Assembly (NCBI GenBank): GCA_936450465.1
Contig: OW388291.1
Span: 73,562,436-73,626,435, forward strand
Reading direction: 5' to 3'
DNA length: 64,000 nucleotides
Source of the DNA: Gibbula magus
Lineage: Eukaryota > Mollusca > Gastropoda > Trochida > Trochidae
Of the stretch, positions 10,754 to 23,130 are shown one piece after another. Below the pieces are notes generated by a model that was not told the origin of the DNA, ran no database searches, and worked only from the letters and a program-made list of their open reading frames with translations. Made by a program: the position numbers and the translations under genes. Numbering within the stretch: position 1 is the first letter of the stretch; every line of letters starts with the position of its first letter.

Positions 10754-12880
10754 CATCATTGACAAGCACCTTTGAATATATTTATGAGTTTTCAGCAGTA
10801 TGGATGTTCAACAGAAGAGAGACATGATGTCAGGCTTGGCTGGTCAGATTGATCAATGAATTTTGACCAAAAACGAAAAAATTTTCAGACCTGTTTGAAA
10901 TTTGAAACTTCAAATTTGTATGGAGAAGTTACCAATGTGGTGATGTAGTGTCTTTTGGGGTTACAATTCCATTGACAATCATTGTTATTCATTGACATGA
11001 TTGACTTCATGTTTTCAAATTAATTAATGCTATATAAAGGTGGTCAAACTACAAGCCAGAGTCTTTCAATTCAAAGAGTGTCACTGAATGATTTAAAAGA
11101 GAATTCTTCTACAGAGAGATGGGACGAAAAATTATTATTCCCCCAACCAAAAAAGGTCGGGGGTATATAGTACCGGTAATACCAATGATTCCGTCCGTCC
11201 ATCTGTCAAGACAATTTGTGTCCGATTGATTACAGAAAAACTATTCTTCTCATCCTTTTCAAATTTGGTACATGTCTTCTTCACTACTAGGAGAGGTGCA
11301 TTGCCAAATGTATACCGAATTGGTGAATTTTTAAATTTTTTGTGAATTTTTAAATTTGTTTACTTTGTCATATTCTGAGCTAGAAAAAATGAAGCTACTT
11401 CTGTGTTGTGATTTGTTGACTTTATCATTTTCTTTTTCATGTAACTTTCATAAAAAGCTAATTCTGTGTTCTTGTTGATTTTACTATTTTATATTTTATG
11501 TGCAGACACCTCTCTCTTTAAGTAAAATAAAAATGTCAAACTTTAACAGTCCGGGGTATTAGTGAGCCATGCTCACTTTTTTGCTTGTTAATTTTAGAAT
11601 TCGTAACTTTTTTTTAAAAAAGCAAGTGTATTATGTCTTAAATCCCAAAATGAAAGAATGCTTGTTGGTCATCAAATTATTTAAAGACTTATCGCCCTTT
11701 AAAACTGGTGTCGGAAAATTACACTATTGTTTTGATCGATTTGGTCGACTTCGATTAAGTGCACACTTTCAATGAATAACATCAGAATTCTTTTAGATAT
11801 ATTTTAATCAAATAAGGGGATATATAGCTAATCATATTTTGAAAATTAATAACACTTTTAGGAGAAACAAAGTTAAATTAAGCACTGACATTTTATCATC
11901 GTTTTTAATTTGGCATATTCATTTAGATTTTTCACTGATCCACATATTTTTGTTATCGCTAATACTGTATAATGATGTGCACAGTTGAATAAACAAACAT
12001 TAATAAAATGATTATAGTAGTCACCAAACATGTCATCACTTTGCCAATTTTTAAAATTACTTCTTCAAACATATAAACTTGATGTCACTGCAAGTTTGGT
12101 CGCTTCAAGTGTAAATTTGATCGCCTATTGTGTAAGTATTATTCAATACAATGGAAGAGTGCATAGAACTTCTATTTATCAATTATACAACAACATTTTA
12201 ATTCAAAACTAAATTTACGTATATCTGTAATTGGAATAACAAACAAAATTAATATTTACTGTGAATATAAGTGAAGGTAATGTCATTGCCTTAAAGCGTT
12301 ATGGTGAATTTAAGCACTTTCAGTTAGTGTTCTGATAAGCCATTACTCCAAAATACATAATGCATATGTTGTGAAATTTTGTCGCAAAATCAATCCAAAT
12401 ACACTTAAAGGGACACATCACCTAAAGAGGATCAGGGAGTTTATACTATATAAAACTCAATTTTGATGAGTAAAAATAAAGAAATTTTTTTTCCTTCATA
12501 TATTCAAAGCAATTTTTTATTCGCAATATAAACATTAATGTTGCAGTGTGTTCTACAAAACAAACCTTGTATGGCTTTCATAAAAATGAACATTTTGGGG
12601 CAAAGTTTCATGGACATGTACCGAAACTGTTTGAGAAATTGGTGTTTTGCTTTCAAACTCAATACCCTGCACACTGTCACCATGACCACACTGATAAGAT
12701 TTCATATTGGCAATCATTGTAAGCGACATGTCACATTTGTTTTTTCCGTGTGAGTTATATGTATCATTTCTTGTATCATGTTTCAAGTTAAAACTATTTG
12801 CATTTTTATACCATATGTATTTGAAAACATATCCTTGAATAAAGTACATATATGATCCTTGACATTGTTTGCCTCATCAT
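10754..12880. other. 3' flank and non-coding repeats
   Basis: Contains a polyadenylation-type AATAAA (11526-11531) and, at about 11138-11300, a dispersed element starting ccccccaaccaaaa-like with gtccgtccatctgtc. No coding exon recognised. Confidence 0.45.
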
Positions 12881-12949
12881 GTAGGGAAATCTCGGTAGTT
12901 TATCAGACTTTGAAACAATCCATACACTGACTATGTCATAGGCTAGAAT

Positions 12950-15930
12950 CTGTAAAATGGAATAACTCAAGTACTGTTCACTCGATTTTTTGATATTTTG
13001 CATGTAGGTTCACCATAGTGAGAGTAATGTTCCTACAGAGTTTTGTGACCTTGACCGTCTTTTCAAGGTCAAAGTGAGACTTTGTCATGTTACCCTTGTC
13101 AGCGGAATATCTCCTATTGACTGGATTCTCATTATGTCTTACACATAGCATCTCCTAGGGAAGACAAAGGGCTGATTACATTTAGGGGACCTTGACATTA
13201 TTCTCAAGGTCACACGGAAGTTTGTATTTTTCGGCATGTCAACTCGCATGTTAAGCAAGATATCTCCAGTACCGTTTACTGGATTATCTTGATATATAGG
13301 ACATAGCTTCTACTAGGAAGGACAAAGAGCTCATCAGATTGTTGTGACCTTAACATTATTTTCAATGTCACATCGGATCTTTGAATTTGTTGGCATTTGA
13401 TCTTGCTTGTTGAGCTTGTCAGCAGGATATCTCAAGAACTGGTCTTTGGATTCATATCATTATCTTACACCAATATTCTTTTATGAAATATTAGGGCCCA
13501 GTCGATTTTGGTGACCTTGACATTATTTTGAAGTATCAATTTGCGGCAGGGGATCGTGTCATCTTAGTGACAACTGCTTGTTACAAAATTCATAGACCAA
13601 AATCACAAACTTTGATCCCCTAGGTGCAAAGTACCTCTCAACAAAATTTACAGCTTTGGGACTGAAGCAGTTGAAAATGTCAATTGTGGCAGGGTGATGG
13701 TCTATGCCATAAGCATATCTGGCCCTTTTCAGGTCTAAAGAGCTATAGAAATAAACAATCCTGAACCTGATTCTCGACAGATGCAGCGAATTGGCTGCAT
13801 TCAAAATTTGACAAAATTACACCACATGATTTTCCAAATATATCAAAAACGTGCGTTGTGACCTTGATAAGTGTTTGTGCAGGCCAATGAAATGCATTGA
13901 TAATATATTTAAAACAAACATCCATGAAAGGCAAAGGTTGTCTTTGTAGAATAAACATAGACATACTAGTACATGTACTCGAAAATAAACCATCCAGGCA
14001 TTGAGGCAACAGTAGCTCCAGACGGTGATTGGCAGGAGCAAGGCGAGGGAAGGTCAATATTTCTGTAAGCAGAAGCTGGGGTTTGCGCTTATATCATGCA
14101 AAAGCCGCCATCAATGTGACATTTGGCCTTTCTGAAGCTGGGGTTAGGGTTTATCTAGATAAGGTCGGTCATCAAAGTGAAATTTGGCCTTTCTGAAGCT
14201 CAGGTTAGGGTTTATCTAGATGAAGTCGACCATCATTATGAAATGTGGTCTTTCTAAAGCTAGGGTTAGGGTTTATCTAGATGAAGTCGGCCATCATTAT
14301 GTAATGTGGGCTTTCTAAAGCCTGGGTTAGGGTATATCTAGCAAAAGTCGGCCATCAATGTGAAATTTCACCTTTCTGAAGCTGGGGTTAGGTTTTATCT
14401 AGATGAAGTCGGCCATCATTATGAAATGTGGTCTTTCTAAAGCTAGGGCTAGGGTTTATCTAGATGAAGTCGGCCATCATTATGTAATGTGGCCTTTCTA
14501 AAGCAACGGTTAGGGTTTATCTAGCGAAAGTCGGCTATCAATGTGAAATTTGGCCTTTCTGAAGCTGGGGTTAGGGTTTATCTAGATGAAGTCGGCCATC
14601 GTTATGAAATGTGGTCTTTCCGAAGCTTGGGTTAGGGTTGATCTAGCAAAAGCCGCCAGCATTGTGAAATTTGGCCTTTCTGAAGCTAGGGTTAGGGTTT
14701 ATCTAGCTTTAGTCGGCCATCAATGTGAATTGTGGTCTTTCTGAAGCTGGGGTTAAGGTTTATCTAGATGAAGTCGGCCATCATTGTGAAATGTGGTCTT
14801 TCTGAAGCTAGGGTTAGGGTATATCTAGCAAAAGTCGGCCATCAATGTGAAATTTGGCCTTTCTGAAGCTGGGGTTTGGGTTAATCTAGATGAAGTCGGC
14901 CATCATTATGAAATATGGTCTTTCTGGACCCAGGATTAAGGTTTATCTACTAAAAATCGGCCTTCATTAGGAAATGTGGCCTTTCTGAAGCTGGGGTTAG
15001 GGTTTATGTAGCAAAAGTCGGCGATCAATGTGAAATTTGGCCTTTCTGAAACTAGGGGTAGGGCTATTCAGAAAAGGCTAGGAAAACTATGACACTAGGC
15101 CTTTTAACTTGTGCGAGTCATAAATCACTATCAAACTTGGTATTCTTGAGCTTTTAGTTCCCTGGAAAATGTCAAGACAAGGGTATATAAAACGCGGCCT
15201 TACTGACGCTAGGTATGCACACAGTTGTACTTGTTGATTTCAGTAACATCCGGGTATCCTGGACGTTTGGTTTATTCTACCCAGCACTAAATAAAATATG
15301 TGTTCAAAATACGTTAAATTATTTTATTCAATACAAACTAGTGTTTCTGTAATCAACATTCCTCAAGATATGATTATCACATTAAATGTCTCATATCTAC
15401 AGTGAGGCTGGCGATGTATGGTCTGGACTGGCAATTGGGATACCGGATGGCACCTCTCACAAGTCACAAGCAGTTGTGACCAGAGGGCCATGATCCCCTG
15501 CCACAACTTAATACTTCGAAATTAAAAAATAATGTCAAGGTCACCAAAATAGACTAGTGAATCTTCCCAAGTAGGACATTGGTGTAAGATAATGAGATTC
15601 CAGTGAACAACTATTGAGATATCCCGCTGACAAGCGTTTACATGTAAGTTCACATAAAGAAAAATTAAAAGTTCTGCTGTGACCAAAATCCAACCAACCC
15701 TTTATCTTCTCTAGGCGTAGTTATGTGTAAGAATCCAGTCAATTTGGGACATCCAGCTGACAAGGGTATAATGGCTCATTGTGACCTTGAAATGAAGCTC
15801 AAGGTCACAAAACTATGTAGGAACATTACTCTCACTATGGTGAACAAATATGCAAAATATGAAAAGAATCCTGTGAAGAGTAATTCAACTACTCCATTTC
15901 GGTTGTAGAGAAATACCTTGCCAAATGCTG
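12950..15930. repeat. Large inverted-repeat element with a satellite core
   Basis: The left arm (about 12950-13560) and right arm (about 15485-15930) are diverged inverse copies. Shared landmarks are atagtgagagtaatgttcct, the caaggtca/tgaccttg boxes, the gtcagcgggatatctc-like box and ggcaggggatc. Between them lie a unique spacer and the 61-bp satellite. The layout is that of a foldback element carrying a tandem core. No coding capacity is visible. Confidence 0.7.
14060..15066 (+). repeat. ~61-bp satellite containing ggttagggttt
   Basis: About sixteen units of 61-62 bp follow the pattern ctttctgaagctggggttag, ggtttatctag, gtcggccatca, gtgaaatttgg. Alternating unit variants (aaatttggcc versus aaatgtggtc) suggest a higher-order arrangement. 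Each unit carries one TTAGGG, the animal telomere motif, but not in tandem as at a telomere. Confidence 0.9.
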
Positions 15931-17573
15931 TATCCCCTGCTAAATGAGGGACTGGTGATAATTAGTACAGAAATAAGAGACTTTACTGAAAGTACAGAAA
16001 GATGTCCACATAACGTTTTGTCACCCATGAAGGCAGCTTCATTAGAGTTGACCAGGTCTGATGAAGCTGCCCTCATTGATGGCAAAATTTAAACATAAAC
16101 ATCTTTCGTAATGTTATCTGAGCATATATCTTTTTGTTTGGGCAGTATACCCTCTATTATTAAGATATGAATGAAATTAAGACTTTTGTAGACAACACAT
16201 TTACTATAACAAGAGTCCTGCTCTAAATGTATCACTTCGATGAATGAATGTGAAATGAAAAAAAAGCACATCATAAATACATTTTATTCTGAGTGAAGCA
16301 AAATCAGGTACATCAAGATCACTAGTTTATTATACATGCTTTTTAGGCATAACTTTATAACAAGTCATAACTTTATTAATTCATCAAACCAAAAATACAG
16401 CTAAAAATAGAGTGAACATTGTTTTGTTTATTTTAAAAACATGCATTAAATACACATCTACAAGTATTTTGCCTGAACATCAAACTATCAAACAATCACA
16501 TATTTTCCTTACCCCTTCAATTCATAGGATCAGAAAAGATTAAGAGCTTTGGTGTTATTTCAACAATTTGATAACAATAAGACACAGCTTGAGACAATAT
16601 AGATTACTACAAGTGCAGAGCATAAAACATTCAAAATATACCGGTAGCAATCAAAGCTCAGAAAACATACACTGAGATAAACCATATGACAGCTAAAAGA
16701 TAATTATAGTATCATTTCATTGGAAGGTTCACAAATGAATCACTTGAAATGGATTCTTTTTACATTCAGTTTCCAAAACATACTGTAACAGGTAGCATTA
16801 AACAATGTTTACAGAAAAAAAAAGAAGTTTATGATGAAAATGAATCTAGTAGATCTAGTCAGATGATACACTCTACTATTGTAGTAAGAAGGTCAAGTAA
16901 TTGTATAAAGAAACATTTAAGTATTTTTAGTTATCAATAAAATTCTTGATATAAAAAGTAATTTAAAAAAAAATTTCATTATTGACAATGCAGTTTTTGT
17001 CAAAAAATTTCAAGGAATCAATATTGCCAACAAGTGTACTTAAGGCAAATTATTTGGATATATTGAGGCATAAAAGGCTATTTATAGATTGATGCAATAA
17101 TAAACCTGATTTGTTTGTTATGACTTGTTATTTATGAAGTGAAGATTTAAAAAGTGAGACTGTCAACATCACAAATTCCAGAACATGAACATTGTGAATG
17201 CACTAAATCAGGAAGAAATGACCACTGATAATGGAGCAGCAGCTGGCAATTACAGCATTTTTTAAAAACTATACCTGAAAAACTTTTCTCAGATGTTGTA
17301 AAAAGTATATTTTAAGGTTTGAATTGTCTTTTTTTTATCAACTTGTATCCTTTAAAGTTGGGATAAAGTGATAGGACAAAATAATTTGATCTGATGATCT
17401 TTAGTATTAAGTCAAAATTAGTACAATTTCTGCACTTAGAAAGCTTTCAATAGAGTCCAAAATAATCCCTTAAAATTTAATACATTTTGTTACATGTTAT
17501 TATCATTGATGAGGGATTTTCAATGTGGATTGCTTTTCGATGTATCTTCTTTGATGTAGATGTAGATGTTTTG

Positions 17574-17624
17574 GTGTAGGTACTAACACTTGCAACTGCT
17601 CGATAACAGTGTTAGTATCTACAC
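17574..17624. repeat. Imperfect hairpin, 17-bp arms
   Basis: gtgtaggtactaacact and agtgttagtatctacac pair around a 17-base loop. It could be a foldback element tip or a structured RNA. Nothing else marks its role. Confidence 0.7.
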
Positions 17625-17784
17625 AGTAGAGTCACATTCATTGCAATAAAGAAGTCAGCTATCCATACATCCCAATTATCAATATTTGTTATTTTTAAGG
17701 GTCAAAATCCCATACAAGTGCTGATAAAGCAAGTTGAAGAAGATATTAATACTCTGTATCATTCCAATGCTATAGAATAAAACA

Positions 17785-17889
17785 TCATGTGTAAAACAAA
17801 TACAGAGGTTGTACAAATTCAGGGTCCATTGTTGTATCCAGACAGGAGTCACAGCCTTCATCAATACCTTCAATCACTGGTTGTTTTGT
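17785..17889 (-). CDS. Candidate terminal exon, unidentified
   Basis: The minus strand has a 34-codon open frame after a tag acceptor, ending in TGA. It is acidic with paired cysteines (GIDEGCDSCLDTTMDPEF). The better acceptor 31 bases upstream gives other frames with early stops, so this may be untranslated or decayed. It lies inside the giant insertion, downstream of the 19186-19260 candidate on the same strand. Confidence 0.25.
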   Translation of the reverse strand, partial: TKQPVIEGIDEGCDSCLDTTMDPEFVQPLYLFYT

Positions 17890-19185
17890 CTACACTTTGG
17901 CCCCGACACTAAAACACAAAATATTGGAAATCTTGTAAGTATTATTTTATAGGCAGTAGTAACACTGTAATATAACTGAAGTTACTGATTAACAAACATA
18001 AATTTTCAAAATTAATATAAAAAAGACTGCCTTTACTTTGTATTCGTCAACAAGAGAATTAGTCATCGGATCACAGTTCACTCATTTTACCCCCTCTTTC
18101 AACATTGGTAAAAGGAAAAAGCTTCAAAACAGTTAAAGGCACATCAATGTATAGTCCTTTGTAAGAACACACCACTGCAATTTTAAGTTTTAGAGATATA
18201 CTTATGACAATATGACAGTTCTACAGATATTGCTCTCATAATTTGAGTGCAATATCTGTAAGGCCCAAAAAAGAAAAAACAATGCGATGACGCATTTTAA
18301 TTAATATTTATTTACCACATTTTTTTTTTCGAATGAAGAGATAAATTCCATTTTATACAAACTTCTCACCGGTTTAAAACATTTTTTTATTACACAATTA
18401 TTTATATAAATAAAGCACAATCCCGCTTAAATATGTGTTACTTTTCCAAATGGTCAATAATCTTACACTCTTACACTCCATCTCAACAGAAGCGAGTGAC
18501 ATTTTCAATGTCCAATGATTGAGGCTAAAGAATTAGATTTATCTGCCCCTTTCTTTTGTTTGAAACTGACGAGGACGGAAACCAGAAACAAATTCTTTTT
18601 TTTTTATTTGGCCAAACAAGTATGTAATTCAGATCTAGGTATCATGGTTGACATGTGAATAATTTATCATAAAGCTAATATCTTTATTTGGGGAGATGCT
18701 CCAGACAAAATAACTCCCTCATAGATTCTCTGTTCACGTCATAAAATCTTATGTAGAGATAACCCATAATAGGCACATCTAGGGATTATGGTTGAAATTA
18801 TATTTATTTTGTGAATATTGCAGCCATTAGCGGCGAGGATAAACAATAACCACCGCATTGAAGTTTAACATTTTCAAGAAACAGGGCAACAGTGAGCATT
18901 GCTGAGCTCACACAGTCCAGTTTGTAGTTTGACCCCCTTCAGACAACATTAATCAATATAGTCAATCATGTGGGAGATGTAACCCCGCCAACACCAGATT
19001 GATAACTTACATTTTAAGTCATATAGTTTTTGAGTCAACATTGGTCAAGATAAACATCTGCACAAAATTTAATAATTCTGGACTTTTATATTCTAAGAAG
19101 ATTTGCATAATTTAACCACCTTTCACAAAAGGCCTAATGAGATAATGAAGAACTTCCATTGTATAGACAAAACTAACCACATGTT

Positions 19186-19260
19186 TCAAGCAGTGCTTTC
19201 CTCTTGCTCTTCTGCTTTTACATATAGGCCCTGCTCCTTTTGTTTTCTCGCATTGAATAG
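19186..19260 (-). CDS. Candidate terminal exon, charged tail
   Basis: After an atattttcag acceptor the minus strand is open for 24 codons in phase 0 to TGA, with a coding-like charged composition (RKQKEQ, then KAEEQEE). It would suit a short cytoplasmic or nuclear tail. An upstream exon-like block at about 22343-22418 (good tttattcag acceptor, gtatgt donor) has a coding-like frame in matching phase, but that frame carries a stop near its start. The set could be a decayed gene fragment. The family is not recognised. Confidence 0.3.
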   Translation of the reverse strand, partial: LFNARKQKEQGLYVKAEEQEESTA

Positions 19261-20429
19261 CTGAAAATATGTTGAACATACTATGTTAGAGTCACTCCAG
19301 GCTTAAATGATACAAGGAATTACTCTAGCAAGTTGATCCATCACATCAAAGATAAGAAATCCGGTATTTCTTGCCAAAAGATAATTATTTATAATAATGT
19401 CATCCTTGTTAGTGGATGAATAAACAAATTTTGAGAAACTTTATTTCTTACACTGGAATAATACATACAAAAAGAGCAAAAAACAGATTCCAAATTTAAC
19501 CTTTCAAAACGCAATATATGTCTCGGATATCCTGAAAGACGAAATATGATTCTCAACCTTATTATAACAACAGTCAAGTATAATATATACATATCCAAAT
19601 TAAATGGATCTTTACCGCAACTTCATACAATAAAACAAGATTTAAAACATGCCTACGAAATTGACAAACTCGTATGTTACTCAGAATGCAATTATTTGAA
19701 ATTCACTAAATTCTGGTCTGTATGCCATAATCTATTTACCATTTAAAACTCACTACAACTTCTTGAATGTTAAATGCCAGGTTTAAAAAAGAAACGAGAG
19801 AACTTTAAGTGAAATCCTGTATTTTTGTTTTGCAGTTGTTCTGTACCAATATGTGTTTGTACTTCTATTGAAAACGTTTGTACTATGAATGTAACAACAT
19901 ATATATGTCTGTGTATCTGAAAAAGAAATAAAATTATTTTTTAAAAAATACATACGAATGTAATGATCTTTTTTAGGTTTTCTCAAGAAACCAGTGAAAA
20001 CCTTATATCAGCAGTCCAGGGAAACTGTAAACAGAAAGAAAAGCAGTTGAAAGTACCCTGTGAATGTATATGTATTTAGCCAATCGGTGATAAATAGGGG
20101 TAAATTGTAAAAAATTGTTGAAATGCCTGAATGTGTTAAATAAACAGCTCAGAATATACCTCATAGAAGCAAAAAGGAATTCCCCACTCCCCCTCCCGAA
20201 CCAAATTACGTACTGTACTACCCTATCCCAGTAAGTTAAAACTAGCTGGTACGTGGCTATTGTGTAATTAACTGGGTTCCAGCCAGCCTACTGACCCCCT
20301 TAGCCAAGTCACTCAAACTGTACTGTGAAAACAAACTAATGAGACCAGTGTCCTTAAATTACTTATTTACAGTGCTACAGACATGGCATGGGGATCATTT
20401 GAAAGGCTTAGCTGTTAACATTGCCAAAG

Positions 20430-20860
20430 ATATTTAAAGGGAGGGGTCTGTCACCATCTTGGATTTTTTGTATTACATGAAATGAAAAGACACTATTGCA
20501 CCTAATTTTTAAAATTTTTAATAATGAAATACATACACTGATAGAGTATTCACATAGAAACACATTAAATGTCATAAAACTAGTAAACAATTTCCTGTTA
20601 TGCTGTCACAAAGTTTTCCCCACTCACAGCACCAATGACTGGCCTCAGTTCTCATTGTTTTTATTTTTCAACAAATGTGCGCTTGTGTTTATCAAGTTGT
20701 GAAATATAAACTCATCAAAATATACTTTCATTAGTATCTTTCAATTTGACTGTGTTTTAATCATGTATTAATTACATATATGTGTAAACAGGAACATCCT
20801 TTCGAATTTCGTTTCTACAAAAAATACCCTGATAGAACCCTCCTTTCAAGTACTTTAAGG
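20430..20860 (+). repeat. Dispersed ~430-bp repeat, copy 1
   Basis: This is the inverse of 45765-46180, sharing for example gtaaacaggaa, the aaaataccctgatagaac-like box and ttcatgtaatacaaa in inverse. A third, partial copy lies near 22785-22985. It is a dispersed family of unknown class. Confidence 0.7.
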
Positions 20861-20939
20861 AGTGCACCACTTTAAGTTGTACCCACTGCCACGACCTTAG
20901 TTTTGTGTCAGAGTAAGACAATGAAATTTACAGTATCTC

Positions 20940-21480
20940 CATTCAACAAAGAAAGTTCGAGCTTCTCAGCAGTGCTGGTTCCTTGAGGAAAGTCGAAAGA
21001 ATATTTGATTGTGGACACATTGTTATGCCAATATTTGAGGGGTGTGGGGTGGGATTCAAGACATATTTACAGACTTGAGTGTCCATGTAACAAGGATAGT
21101 ATTCTGAAAATTTTAGATTTCTAGCATTACTGGTTCTTGGGGAGAAGTCGTCTAAAGATTTTAGGTTGGACATTCTGCCACCCTCATATTTGGTTGGGGA
21201 TCAAGACCAAATGAACAAATTTAAGTCTCCATGTAACAATAACATATTCTGAAAATGTCAGCATCCAAAGGCAAACGGTTTTAAAGTTTTAATGGTTTTA
21301 GTCAAAATACCTGCCACATCCATATTTGAGGGGGGGGGGGGGGGGGGGGGGGTTGTCAGGGTCAAATGAACAAACTTTGATCCCTTAGGTGCAAGGTACC
21401 TCTCCACAAAATTTCAGCTTTTGGGGTGCAACGGTTCTGGAGAAGACGAAATGTAATGGGTGTGTTGGGGAATAGGGGGT
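20940..21480. repeat. Repeat with tandem substructure and a 23-base G run
   Basis: Two diverged subunits share gtccatgtaacaa and tattctgaaaat. A G run sits at 21330-21352. The block aaactttgatcccttaggtg at about 21372 recurs at 13609. Confidence 0.6.
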
Positions 21481-22699
21481 TATACTAGTTTGGGGTATCA
21501 TAATTCAAAGTGCTAATCAGCCTATGAATGCTATTTAGAGCACTTTAGAGGTGCATCCAGAGTTATATTTAGTCTCTAATTGGGGTAAAAGAGATCTCAT
21601 CCTTAAAAGTATTTATTAGTCCTCAAAGGTCAATAATGCTGAAAATTGTGTGTAGATCTTGTGTAACTTAACAATTAAGAATTATAAATGATAAATTTGG
21701 CTGACTATCCAAACCATAATAGAGACCACATTGACCACATGTAGTATTATTTCATGTTACTCTTCAACATTGGAGAAAATGACAACCATCAGAACCACAG
21801 AGCAAAATACCGGTAGCTCTATTTGGTCCCTGGACTTGCAGGGTCAAACTTTGTCAACTGATGGTAATATTAACAAGACTCATAATTAGGTATTCAAGAA
21901 ATAAAATGTTTTGTTGTGACTTTAGTTTGTTGCATTTGTAGATCTGAACCGAAGCAAGGGTTCTGTACTGCATTACATACCAAACCGAAGGTCAAGTGTA
22001 CCTTGACAGCATGCCAAAGAACCAACTTCTTCCACCTGGATAGCTTGAGTTTATCTGCAGTAAATGACATCACCAAAAGATCAATAAATATAAAGAACAT
22101 CATACTTGTGCATTTAGATTGTTTGTCTTGAACGAGAATATGTCATTGTCATGGAAGCGGAGGATTTTAAAAATTTATTATATAACCTCTTTTTCCAGCA
22201 AAATGTTAAAAACAATTTAGTTGCTCAAATTTAATGGGACAAAGCTCCGCACATTGATACACGGTTGCATGAACAGGACTAATGATTTGATATATTTGAT
22301 ATATTTCAAAGTCAATTATTTCAAGTCAACATACCAGATATTGGCTGAGGAGTGGTTCTTCATCTAGTTGTTGGTCAAGATAGAATGTTATCAGTCAATA
22401 ATGAGGTACAGGTTACCTGAATAAAATAATATAATAAAATAAAATTATTATGTAAACGCAAAAGTTGATTCATTTTAAATATTCAAAAAAATATTTTTTG
22501 ATGTAAACATTAGTTCTCTGTCCAAATTCTTGAAACACTGAATTCAAAGGTCAGTCATTAAAGCAACAAGCCAAATGGAACTTATCATAAATAATGAGAA
22601 GAAATGCTGCATTTATTTATAGCTTTGAACATACATATTGATAGAATATCCACAAAATAACAAATACTTCATCATTAGACTGTAAACATTGTCTTATCT

Positions 22700-22800
22700 A
22701 GTGAGTGAGTTATTTTTAAAAGCCACTTGGGCAATATTGCAGCCAATAGTGGTGATTGTTTAATCTACAGTCGTCCTCAGTTTCCACAGGACTGTATTGT
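22700..22800. repeat. Fragment of gcagccattagcggc SINE-like family
   Basis: gtgagtgagttatt...caatattgcagccaatagtgg matches 53220-53312 and about 18815-18870. These look like core fragments of a tRNA-headed family. Confidence 0.55.
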
Positions 22801-23130
22801 AATCATCTATCAATTACATATGTGTAAACAAATGTCCCCTCAGTGAAATTTGTTGTTAACTTGGTTTAGTCGGTAGAGAAAAACATGACATGTCATGACA
22901 ATTTGACATAAAAGCGGATACACAACAACCAGTGAATTTTGTTTCCTCAAAAATACCCTGATAGAACTGTCCCTTTTATCTTCAAGGCGCCTTGCATGAA
23001 GGTGGCAGAGATGGCCAAGTTGACTGATTTCACTCTTGGATCTTTAAATTTGATCTTCCATAACTTGTTCCCCGATCACTTGATATGGCAACGATCCTGA
23101 CCTAAATAAAGTTACATGAGTGGCTGAATT

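Larger units (their letters stand above)
15935..20400. other. Mostly non-coding interior of the giant insertion
   Basis: Contains hairpins at 16032-16071 (ggcagcttcat stem) and 17574-17624, and an AT-rich background. A fragment of the gcagccattagcggc family sits at about 18815-18870. Two weak minus-strand exon candidates inside it are listed separately. Confidence 0.4.

Noticed and set aside
14060..15066. CRISPR-like or telomere array
   Set aside because: Units are contiguous and diverged with no spacers, in a eukaryotic setting. TTAGGG occurs once per 61 bp, not in tandem.
21934..22060. Kunitz-like CRSEPKQGFCTA signature on the plus strand
   Set aside because: The first cysteine pair has eight residues between, but all later spacing is wrong and the acceptor falls after the first cysteine. 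Probably chance.
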